From positions 1 through 12,664 of the forward strand of contig JAEXPS010000234.1 in assembly GCA_023438885.1 (NCBI GenBank): 12,664 nucleotides of DNA, in the 5' to 3' direction. The notes beneath the pieces are model-generated. The model worked only from the letters and a program-made list of their open reading frames with translations. It did not search any database and had not been told where the DNA came from. Both the position numbers and the translations under genes were made by a program. Of this stretch, positions 1 through 6,091 are shown in pieces. How positions within the stretch are numbered: the stretch's first letter is position 1; every line of letters begins with the position of its first letter. Source of the stretch: Actinomycetes bacterium. Its GTDB lineage: Bacteria; Actinomycetota; Actinomycetes; Actinomycetales; Cellulomonadaceae.

Positions 1-34
1 GTGAGGGGGCCGCGGGATCCGGGACACTGTCGCC

Positions 35-481
35 GTGGTCGCCAGCCCGCTCGCCCCCTCGAGCCAGACGCCGTCGGTGTACGCCGACGGCTCCGCGCTG
101 GTGCAGTTCCTGCCCGGAGCGCCGTTCCACGACGCCTGGACGGCCTGGGCGCAGGGGAAGCGGTTCGTCACGTCGCAGGTGGGCGTCACCGAGCTGCGCC
201 GCGTCGCCTGGCCGCTGGGTGTCGAGGCGCAGGCCGCCGCGCACGAGGTCGAGCTCGAGATCGAGACCGTGAGGTTCAGCCAGCGCGCCCTCGAGACGGC
301 CTCGCACGTGTCGACGGCGCTGCCGTCCTTCGTCGCGCTTCACCTGGGGGCCGCCGTGTCCCAGCCGGGGGTCGAGGCGGTGGCGACGTACCAGGTGGAG
401 CTCGCCCGCGTCGCCGCTCTGTTCCGGCTTCCGGTCGTCACCCCGGGGTGGCCTGCGCGGTGGTGGGAAGCGGTTCCCTGA
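35..481 (+). CDS. PIN-domain (VapC-like) protein with incomplete catalytic site
   Basis: 148 residues if the GTG at 35 is used. The overall pattern fits the PIN fold of VapC-type ribonucleases: a first strand ending in Asp18 (YADGSALV), a TELRR helix with Glu53, then an ALHLGAA helix (101-107) and an ATYQVELARVAALFRLPVV ending. PIN nucleases bind metal through about four acidic residues. Here the Asp normally before ALHLA is Val100, and the Asp of the usual TYD motif is Gln120, so only two acidic positions survive. It may be an inactive or specialised PIN protein. The start is uncertain: GTG at 77 would give MYADGSALV, a typical PIN start, and neither site has a clear ribosome site. An in-frame TGA at 2-4 could be the end of an upstream gene such as an antitoxin, but nothing in the window shows one. 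Reading frame and family are fairly sure; activity is doubtful. Confidence 0.72.
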   Translation: MVASPLAPSSQTPSVYADGSALVQFLPGAPFHDAWTAWAQGKRFVTSQVGVTELRRVAWPLGVEAQAAAHEVELEIETVRFSQRALETASHVSTALPSFVALHLGAAVSQPGVEAVATYQVELARVAALFRLPVVTPGWPARWWEAVP

Positions 482-484
482 CCG

Positions 485-490
485 TAGCGT
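485..490 (+). promoter_or_regulatory. possible -10 element for the cysteine hydrolase gene
   Basis: TAGCGT fits the actinobacterial TANNNT pattern. It lies 34 bases before the ATG at 525, so a transcript would have a leader of roughly 28 bases. No good -35 hexamer is visible 16-18 bases upstream. Confidence 0.35.
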
Positions 491-524
491 GAGGCGCCTG
501 AGGTCAACGTCGACTGGAGGAACC

Positions 525-1157
525 ATGAACAGCGCCACCACCGCTCTCGTCCTCATCGAGTTCCAGCACGACTTCACGTCCGAAGGCGGCACGCTGCACG
601 GCGCCGTCGCCGAGTCGATGGCCGCCACGGGCATGCTGGCCAACGCCGCCTCGGCCCTCGCCGCGGCCCGTGCGGCCGGCCTCACCGTGATCCACGCCCC
701 GATCCAGTTCGCCGCCGGGTACGGCGAGATCACCCGCCACCCGTACGGGATCCTCAAGGGCGTCGTCGACACCTCGTCGTTCGTCAAGGGCACGTGGGGC
801 GCCGAGATCGTGTCGGACGTCGCGCCGATCGAGGGCGAGATCGTGCTCGAGGGCAAGCGCGGCCTGGACGCGTTCGGATCGACGAACCTCGACTTCATCT
901 TGCGCAGCAAGGGGATCTCTACGGTGGTCCTCGCCGGGTTCCTCACCAACTGCTGCGTCGAGTCCACCATGCGCTCGGCCTACGAGAAGGGCTTCGAAGT
1001 CATCACGCTGACCGACGCCGTCGCCGCGACCTCCGGCCCCGAGCACGACAACGCGATCGCCTACGACTACCCGATGTTCTCCAAGCCGACGACGGTGGCC
1101 GACTTCGTCGCCTCGCTGCTGGGCGAGACCGTGGCGGACACGTCCCGGGTCTACTGA
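525..1157 (+). CDS. isochorismatase-like cysteine hydrolase
   Basis: 210 residues, normal length for this family of single-domain cysteine hydrolases (isochorismatase, nicotinamidase, carbamoyl hydrolases). ATG 525 is chosen because GGAGG at 516-520 precedes it by 4 bases; a longer in-frame start is unsupported. The N-terminal strand ALVLIEFQHDF matches the family's LIVDxQNDF. The catalytic Lys is probably Lys111 (EGKRGLDAF). The nucleophile is probably Cys144 in GFLTNCCVESTMRSA, with the typical turn before it, followed by GFEVITLTDAVAA. The usual catalytic Asp of the DxQ motif is Glu12; Asp16 is the second acidic residue of that motif. Substrate cannot be told: residues 60-90 (FAAGYGEITRHPYGILKGVVDTSSF), which would shape the pocket, match no specific enzyme I know. 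It follows the PIN gene with a 43-base gap and may have its own promoter. Family assignment is secure, substrate unknown. Confidence 0.9.
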   Translation: MNSATTALVLIEFQHDFTSEGGTLHGAVAESMAATGMLANAASALAAARAAGLTVIHAPIQFAAGYGEITRHPYGILKGVVDTSSFVKGTWGAEIVSDVAPIEGEIVLEGKRGLDAFGSTNLDFILRSKGISTVVLAGFLTNCCVESTMRSAYEKGFEVITLTDAVAATSGPEHDNAIAYDYPMFSKPTTVADFVASLLGETVADTSRVY

Positions 1158-1174
1158 CGGCGTCTACTGACGGC
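1149..1174 (+). repeat. perfect 13-bp tandem duplication across a stop codon
   Basis: GTCTACTGACGGC occurs twice in a row (1149-1161, 1162-1174), followed by a partial third copy, GTCT at 1175-1178. The first copy contains the hydrolase stop codon at 1155-1157. It lies between that gene and the tRNA promoter region. Confidence 0.9.
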
Positions 1175-1200
1175 GTCTGCCGGCGCTTCGGCCGCTCTGC

Positions 1201-1206
1201 TACCGT
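1201..1206 (+). promoter_or_regulatory. probable -10 of the tRNA-Ser(TGA) promoter
   Basis: TACCGT fits TANNNT and ends 11 bases before the tRNA. The same kind of element (TACCCT, TACCAT) sits at a similar distance before the other two tRNAs in the window. The matching -35 region (around CTGCCG, 1177-1182) is weak. Confidence 0.5.
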
Positions 1207-1217
1207 CCGGACCACCG

Positions 1218-1305
1218 GGAGGGCTGGCTGAGCGGCCGAAGGCGACGGTCTTGAAAACCGTTGTGCGGTGACCCCGCACCAAGGGTTCGAATCCCTTGCC
1301 CTCCG
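1218..1305 (+). tRNA. tRNA-Ser (anticodon TGA)
   Basis: The acceptor arm GGAGGGC (1218-1224) pairs with GCCCTCC (1298-1304), with G1305 as discriminator and no encoded CCA. The anticodon stem ACGGT/ACCGT encloses CTTGAAA, giving anticodon TGA at 1252-1254, which reads UCA codons. A long variable arm (TGCGGTGACCCCGCA region) marks it as a class II serine tRNA. The T loop is TTCGAAT. Confidence 0.97.
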
Positions 1306-1316
1306 CATTCTGCGCT

Positions 1317-1334
1317 CCCCGCCCGGTTGCGGGG
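1317..1334 (+). terminator. weak hairpin after tRNA-Ser(TGA)
   Basis: CCCCGC (1317-1322) pairs perfectly with GCGGGG (1329-1334) around a 6-base loop, 11 bases after the tRNA. No T-run follows, so termination or 3'-end processing is only possible. Confidence 0.35.
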
Positions 1335-1358
1335 CCCCTCAGGGCGTCCTCCACTGGG

Positions 1359-1376
1359 GACAGAGGCGACAGAGGC
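1359..1376 (+). repeat. 9-bp tandem repeat upstream of the pseudo-ATPase gene
   Basis: GACAGAGGC occurs twice directly in tandem, ending 38 bases before the start codon at 1415. It could be part of a regulator site or be chance; no partner motif is visible. Confidence 0.7.
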
Positions 1377-1414
1377 GTCGTGGACGCCTCACCTGACGCC
1401 ACTGGAGGCATCGG

Positions 1415-2248
1415 ATGGCTATCGCTGCGGCGGCACGGACGGCAGGTGACGACGGCGAGCTGCGTCTGGCTCTGCGCCACGTGCACGTCGACGGGCGTCG
1501 CGGTGCGTTGCTCGACCTTCGCGACCTCACGCTCGCGACCGGTGAGTGCCTGCTGCTCGCCGGGGAGCCCGGGCAGGGGAACTCGGCGCTGGCCCTCGTA
1601 GCGACCGGTCGCCTGCGGCCCACGCGGGGCACCGTCACCCTGACCGGCGCCGACGGACCCGTCCACGGCGCACAGGCTGCGTTGCGCGCGGCCAGCGCGG
1701 TCGTCGACCTCCCGGGAGTCTCCGAGCCCGACGACGTGCTGACCGTCCGCACCGTGGTCGCCGAGGGCCTGGCGCTCGCCCGCCGACGCGCCGATCCCTG
1801 GGCGGTGCGACGCTGGCTGCACGAGCACCAGCTGTGGGAGCGCCGAGAACGCCGGATCGACGACGTCTACGGTCCCGCGCGCACGGCACTGCTCACCTCG
1901 CTGGCCGCCGAGTCCCCCCACGTGCGCTTCCTCGTCCTGACGCTGCCCGACCGGCACGGCGGCGAGGCCGCGGGGTGGTGGGCGGTCGCCCGGACCTTCG
2001 CGGGTCGCGGGTACGGCGTGCTCGTCCTCGCGAGCCGCTCCTCGGCGCGTGACCTGGGGGCGACCCTGCCGGCCACCCGCGGCGACCAGTCCCGCACTGC
2101 CCCCCGCGAGGCGCTGCGCATTCGTCCCGGGCTCCTCACCGGCGCGCAGGCGACCGCGGAGATCCTCGGCTTGCCTGAGGACCCCGAGTCGCGCGCCACC
2201 CGGTCGTCCCCGTCGGGGCAGCGCGACGAGCGGGCGGCGGACGGATGA
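1415..2248 (+). CDS. degenerate ABC-ATPase-like protein (pseudo-NBD) coupled to YhgE/Pip
   Basis: 277 residues; ATG 1415 has GGAGG at 1404-1408. Residues 15-90 look like the start of an ABC nucleotide-binding domain: LALRHVHVDGRRGALLDLRDLTLATGECLLLAGEPG. The P-loop is G50-EPGQG-N56-S57, where the essential Walker A Lys is Asn. No LSGGQ signature is present; its place is taken by VYGPARTALLTSLAAE. The strand that should end in Walker B Asp-Glu reads FLVLTLPDRHGG, so neither acid is in place. No switch His is recognisable. It most likely cannot hydrolyse ATP. The last 40 or so residues are polar and probably disordered. Its TGA overlaps the ATG of the YhgE/Pip gene (ATGA, 2245-2248), so the two are translationally coupled. 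I infer an adaptor or regulatory subunit for that membrane protein, possibly nucleotide-binding. The ABC ancestry is a motif-level judgement from the strand pattern and partner gene. Confidence 0.75.
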   Translation: MAIAAAARTAGDDGELRLALRHVHVDGRRGALLDLRDLTLATGECLLLAGEPGQGNSALALVATGRLRPTRGTVTLTGADGPVHGAQAALRAASAVVDLPGVSEPDDVLTVRTVVAEGLALARRRADPWAVRRWLHEHQLWERRERRIDDVYGPARTALLTSLAAESPHVRFLVLTLPDRHGGEAAGWWAVARTFAGRGYGVLVLASRSSARDLGATLPATRGDQSRTAPREALRIRPGLLTGAQATAEILGLPEDPESRATRSSPSGQRDERAADG

Positions 2249-4338
2249 TCGTCCTGCGCCTCGCCGCTTCCGAGCTGCGCCGGATCAGCGCCGGTCGGCT
2301 GCCGAAGCTCGCGCTGTTCGCGCTCGTGATCATTCCCACGCTGTACGCAGGCCTGTACCTCTTCGCGAACCAGGACCCCTACGGGCGCCTCGGGGAGGTG
2401 CCCGCCGCGCTCGTCGTGGAGGACCGCGGGGCGACGTCGACGAGCCTGGACGGGGGCACCTCCACCCGGGTGGACTACGGCGAGCAGGTGGCGAAGCGGC
2501 TGCTCGACGGCGACTCGGGGTTCGGCTGGGTGCGCACCACTCGGCAGGACGCCGTCGACGGCGTCCGCGCCGGCCGCTACGACTCGGCACTGGTCATCGG
2601 TCCGTCGTTCTCGGCCGACCTCGTCTCCCCGCAGTCGTTCCGGCCCCGGCAGGCGAGCCTGACCCTTGTGACCAACGACGCGAACAACTACCTGGCCTCG
2701 ACGATCGCCGGGACGATCGCGCGCGACGTGGTCTCCGCCATCGACAGCGAGGTCGGGACCACGGCGACCCTGGAGTTCCTGCAGGCGTTCAGCACGATCC
2801 GGGACGACCTGTCCTCCGGGCTGTCGGGCACGGACCAGCTCGTCACGGGCGCGGAGGAGCTGGTCCAGGGCGCCGGCTCGCTCGCCTCGGGATCCTCGGA
2901 GGTCGCCTCGGGCGCCGGTGAGACCGCCAGCGGAGCCGGGCGCCTGGCCAGCGGCGCCGACCAGCTCGACAGCGGCGAGGGACAGCTACTGTCCGGCGCC
3001 CAGGCGCTCGCTCAGGGTCTGGACACGTTGAGCGCGCGCACCGGCGCGCTGCCCGGCCAGGCGCAAGCCCTGGCAGACGGTGCCGGGCAGGTCGCCGCCG
3101 GCAACGCGCAGGTGGCTGCGGAAGGTCGCGCCGCGGCGCAGGCGGCGCAGGAGGCCGTCCAGGCCGCCGACGCCAGTCGTGCTCAGGTGGCCGCGCTGCT
3201 GGAGGCGGCGGTCGCGGAGGGACGCCTGACGCAGGCCGAGGCGGACGAGGTGGCCGGCCTGCTGGGCGAGGCCCGGGCGGTCCTGGACCGGACGGCGGGG
3301 CAGATCGAGCAGGCATCGGGGAAGCTGGACGAGCTGAGCGCGGGGGCGGCACAGGTCGCGACGGGTGCGAGCGAGCTCGCCGGGGCGGCGCCCGCGCTGA
3401 GCGAGGGGATCGCCTCCGCGGCGTCGGGGGCGGACCGCCTGGCCGCCGGTGCGCGACGGCTCGACGCCGGGACCGACGCGCTCGCCAACGGACTGGACGA
3501 ACTGCGCACCGGCACCGCGGAGGTCGCGGGCGGGGCGAACCAGGTTGCCGAGGGCTCGGCCCGCCTCGAGTCGGGCACGACGCAGGTGGCCGACGGCCTG
3601 GACCGGCTCCGCGACGGCCTGTCGTCCGGGCTGCAGCGGATCCCGCAGCTGGACGAGCAGACGCGGGAGGCCACGGCCAAGACGATTGCCGAGCCCGTCC
3701 GCATCGATGTCGACGCCCTCGCCAGCGCCGGGAGCTATGGCGGTGGCCTGGCCCCGTTCTTCATGTCCCTGGCCACCTGGATCGGTGCGTACGTGCTGTT
3801 CCTGGTCACCCAGCCGCTGTCGGTCCGGTCGGTCGCTGCGCTCGGTCCCCCGTGGCGGACGGCCGTCGGCGCGTGGATCCCGTCGGCGCTGATCGGGGTG
3901 CTCCAGGTGGCGGTCATGCTGGTGCTGGTGGTGTTCGCCCTGGACATCCGGCCGGCGAACTGGGTGGGCACCGCGGGGCTGCTCGTCCTCGCGTCGGCGG
4001 CGTTCGTCGCGGTGATCCAGGCGCTGAAAGTCTGGTGGGGGCCGGTCGGCCAGTTCCTCGGCTTGGTCCTGATGCTCGTCCAGCTCGTCACCGCGGGCGG
4101 GACCTTCCCGTGGCAGACCATCCCCCAGCCGCTGTTGGGGCTGCACCGCGCCCTGCCGATGTCGTACACCGTCGAGGGCCTGCGGCAGACCCTGTACGGG
4201 GGCGACCTGGCGACCGCCGCCCGCGACGCGGCGGTGCTGCTTGGCGTGCTGGTCCTCGGACTCGCCGCGACCACCGTCGCGGCCCACCACATGCGGCGCT
4301 GGACGCCGAACCGGTTGCAGCCCGAGCTCGTGCTCTGA
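2245..4338 (+). CDS. YhgE/Pip family membrane protein with heptad-repeat stalk
   Basis: 697 residues, within the usual range. The N-terminus (LAASELRRISAGRLPKLALFALVIIPTLYAGLYL) gives one membrane helix at about 20-42, followed by the ANQDPYGRL motif typical of YhgE/Pip proteins. The outside domain runs from about 43 to 500. It contains two runs of 7-residue repeats of the form G-A-x-x-L-A-S: eight units at residues 202-257 and twelve at 374-457, separated by an Ala/Gln/Glu-rich, probably coiled-coil stretch (about 285-370). The C-terminal part resembles an ABC-2 permease, with five hydrophobic segments near 503-525, 540-567, 573-599, 600-626 and 663-683. The family includes phage-infection protein Pip and ESX/WXG-associated proteins in Gram-positives; the transported or bound partner is not established. 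It is the downstream partner of the pseudo-ATPase gene, with ATGA overlap. Family assignment is strong; role unknown. Confidence 0.93.
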   Translation: MIVLRLAASELRRISAGRLPKLALFALVIIPTLYAGLYLFANQDPYGRLGEVPAALVVEDRGATSTSLDGGTSTRVDYGEQVAKRLLDGDSGFGWVRTTRQDAVDGVRAGRYDSALVIGPSFSADLVSPQSFRPRQASLTLVTNDANNYLASTIAGTIARDVVSAIDSEVGTTATLEFLQAFSTIRDDLSSGLSGTDQLVTGAEELVQGAGSLASGSSEVASGAGETASGAGRLASGADQLDSGEGQLLSGAQALAQGLDTLSARTGALPGQAQALADGAGQVAAGNAQVAAEGRAAAQAAQEAVQAADASRAQVAALLEAAVAEGRLTQAEADEVAGLLGEARAVLDRTAGQIEQASGKLDELSAGAAQVATGASELAGAAPALSEGIASAASGADRLAAGARRLDAGTDALANGLDELRTGTAEVAGGANQVAEGSARLESGTTQVADGLDRLRDGLSSGLQRIPQLDEQTREATAKTIAEPVRIDVDALASAGSYGGGLAPFFMSLATWIGAYVLFLVTQPLSVRSVAALGPPWRTAVGAWIPSALIGVLQVAVMLVLVVFALDIRPANWVGTAGLLVLASAAFVAVIQALKVWWGPVGQFLGLVLMLVQLVTAGGTFPWQTIPQPLLGLHRALPMSYTVEGLRQTLYGGDLATAARDAAVLLGVLVLGLAATTVAAHHMRRWTPNRLQPELVL

Positions 4339-4705
4339 CGTCCTCGACACCTGCGGCACCCAAGTAGCACACCGCCCACGCACCGAGCGCCACCGCCTCC
4401 ACCGACCGCCGGCACCCTCCGCCGAGCGCCGCCACCCTCCGCCGAGCGCGGCCACCCTCCGCCGAGCGCCGCACGTTCCGCCGAGCGCGCCCTCTTTGGC
4501 GCTGATTGAGTCCGCGCTCGGCGTAATGGGTGGCGGTGGGTGGAGGGGCGGTGGTGGAGGAGGGGCGCTTCGTGGGTGAGGGAGGCGGCGGCGGTGGCTC
4601 TCGTGGCTGTTCATCCTCGGCGGGTGAGGGGCGCGGGCGCGCGTTCTCCGCATCCTGGTGCGACGCCGCCCACCCAGCGGCGTCCGCGCGCGAGGGGAGC
4701 CCCCG
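4339..4705. other. non-coding region with facing C-rich and G-rich arms
   Basis: 367 bases with no credible gene. A C-rich 20-bp tandem repeat (4411-4489) is followed, after a short spacer, by an 11-bp exact inverted copy of the repeat core (4513-4523) and a G-rich arm (4528-4567). The G-rich arm is also partly complementary to 4391-4415. The halves could fold into a nested imperfect hairpin. No T-run is present, and no clear promoter for the ATPase gene is visible. Confidence 0.7.
4411..4489 (+). repeat. 20-bp tandem repeat, four units
   Basis: Units begin at 4411, 4431, 4451 and 4471. Consensus is GCCACCCTCCGCCGAGCGCC. The first three differ from one another by 1-2 bases. The fourth (19 bases) has GCACGTTCCG in place of the first half. 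A degraded fifth copy may precede them at 4391-4410. Confidence 0.9.
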
Positions 4706-6088
4706 GTGACCGAAGTGGTGTCGCTCGACGGGCGCCGGTTCCGGGCGCAGATCCCCGTGTCGCTCGGCATCCAGCTCGGGGACCTCGTGGTGCTGCGGGG
4801 CGACGACCACGAGCTGCTGGGACAGCTGGACGCCCTGCGGCTGACGAAGGCGCAGGACGACCCGATCGTCGCCGAGGGCGACATCGTCGGTGCGTTCGGC
4901 GCGGACGGGCAGCTGCGCCGGGGGCTGGGGTCCCCGTTCGTCGGCGGAACCGTGGAGCGTGCCGGGCGAGAGGAGCTCGCCCGGCTCCAGAGCGCCGCGG
5001 GGGCGACCGTGCCGGTAGCGAGCGTGCCCGTCGCCGACGGCGACGCCCCGATCCAGGTGCGGCCCCGGGCCTTCAACCGCCACACGTTCCTCTGTGGCCA
5101 GAGCGGCTCCGGCAAGACCTACACGCTGGGGGTGTTCCTGGAGCAGCTGCTGCTGCAGACCAGACTGCGGATCGTGGTGATCGACCCCAACGGCGACTTC
5201 GTGCGGTTGGGCGAGCAACGTGAGGACGCACCGCACGACGAGGCGGCGGGCCTCGCCAGCCAGAAGGTCACCGTGCTGCGCAGTCGCGACCTGGGCGGTG
5301 AGCTGCCGCTGCTGGTGAAGTTCCCCGACCTCCAGGCGTCCGCGCAGGCCGCCGTGATGCGGCTGGACCCGGTCCTCGACCGGGAGGAGTACGGCGAGGT
5401 GCTCCGCTACGAGCAGGAGGCGGCGGACGGTGCTCCGCTGAGCCTCGAGCGGCTGCGAGGTCCCGGCGACACCCCGGAGCAGGAACGCCTGCACCAGCGG
5501 TTGCGCAACCTCGGCGTCCTCGACTGGCAGGTCTGGGCGCGCGGCGGCACCCCGGCGACGGAGGTGATCGACGGCGACCAGCGCGCGACCGTGCTCGACC
5601 TCTCGGGCTTCACCGAGCCGGGCGAGGCCACCACCGCGGCCCTGGCGACCTTGGACCACCTGTGGCAGACGAGGCACGAGCGACGGCCCACGCTCATCGT
5701 CATCGACGAGGCCCACAACATCTGCAGCGCCAAGCCCGACAGCCCGGTGCAGGCACGGGCCACGGAGCGTCTGATCCAGATCGCCGCGGAGGGCCGCAAG
5801 TACGGGCTGTGGTTGTTGCTGTCGACGCAGCGCCCGTCGAAGATCCACCCGAACGTGCTCTCGCAGTGCGACAACCTGGTGCTCATGCGGATGAACTCGC
5901 CGAACGACATCTCCGACCTCGGTTCGGTGTTCGGGTTCGCGCCACGAGAGATGGTGGCGGCTTCGCCCCGGTTCGCGATGGGCGAGGTCCTGCTGGCAGG
6001 GATGTTCGTGCCGGTGCCCGCGCTCGCACGCACCCGCACCCGGCTGACGCCCGAGGGCGGCGCCGACGTGGCGGTGCCGCTGCCCTGA
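4706..6088 (+). CDS. HerA/DUF87-like P-loop ATPase
   Basis: 460 residues from GTG 4706, chosen because GAGGGGA at 4692-4698 sits 7 bases before it and the upstream in-frame sequence is Arg/Pro-rich shadow. Residues 1-100 look like the small beta-barrel (HAS barrel) that precedes the motor in HerA-type proteins (LGIQLGDLVVLRG). Walker A is G131-QSGSG-K137-T138 and Walker B is LIVID334-E335-AH. STQRPSKIHPNVLSQCDN from 373 and NSPNDISDLGSVFGF match the sensor and arginine-rich region of HerA/FtsK-superfamily pumps. Such proteins form hexamers that translocate DNA. HerA normally works with the nuclease NurA, but no nuclease gene is adjacent here. The cytoplasmic role is therefore open: DNA repair, defence, or another remodelling job. 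It follows the repeat-rich spacer and ends 3 bases before the converging membrane gene. Superfamily is certain, exact role is not. Confidence 0.9.
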   Translation: MTEVVSLDGRRFRAQIPVSLGIQLGDLVVLRGDDHELLGQLDALRLTKAQDDPIVAEGDIVGAFGADGQLRRGLGSPFVGGTVERAGREELARLQSAAGATVPVASVPVADGDAPIQVRPRAFNRHTFLCGQSGSGKTYTLGVFLEQLLLQTRLRIVVIDPNGDFVRLGEQREDAPHDEAAGLASQKVTVLRSRDLGGELPLLVKFPDLQASAQAAVMRLDPVLDREEYGEVLRYEQEAADGAPLSLERLRGPGDTPEQERLHQRLRNLGVLDWQVWARGGTPATEVIDGDQRATVLDLSGFTEPGEATTAALATLDHLWQTRHERRPTLIVIDEAHNICSAKPDSPVQARATERLIQIAAEGRKYGLWLLLSTQRPSKIHPNVLSQCDNLVLMRMNSPNDISDLGSVFGFAPREMVAASPRFAMGEVLLAGMFVPVPALARTRTRLTPEGGADVAVPLP

Positions 6089-6091
6089 CGG

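Noticed and set aside
1..492. 163-residue frame starting at base 1
   Set aside because: Arg/Gly/Pro-rich and overlapping the PIN-domain frame, which has a recognisable fold pattern.
1218..1305. Integrated element at tRNA-Ser(TGA)
   Set aside because: No integrase and no repeated copy of the tRNA 3' end is seen in the window.
4411..4489. CRISPR array
   Set aside because: The 20-bp units are directly adjacent without unique spacers, and no cas genes are nearby.
2986..5115. 709-residue minus-strand open frame, and the 586-residue one at 4088-5848
   Set aside because: Both lie antisense to genes with clear families, are Arg/Pro/Gly-rich without domain pattern, and run through the non-coding repeat region. 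They are high-GC shadows.
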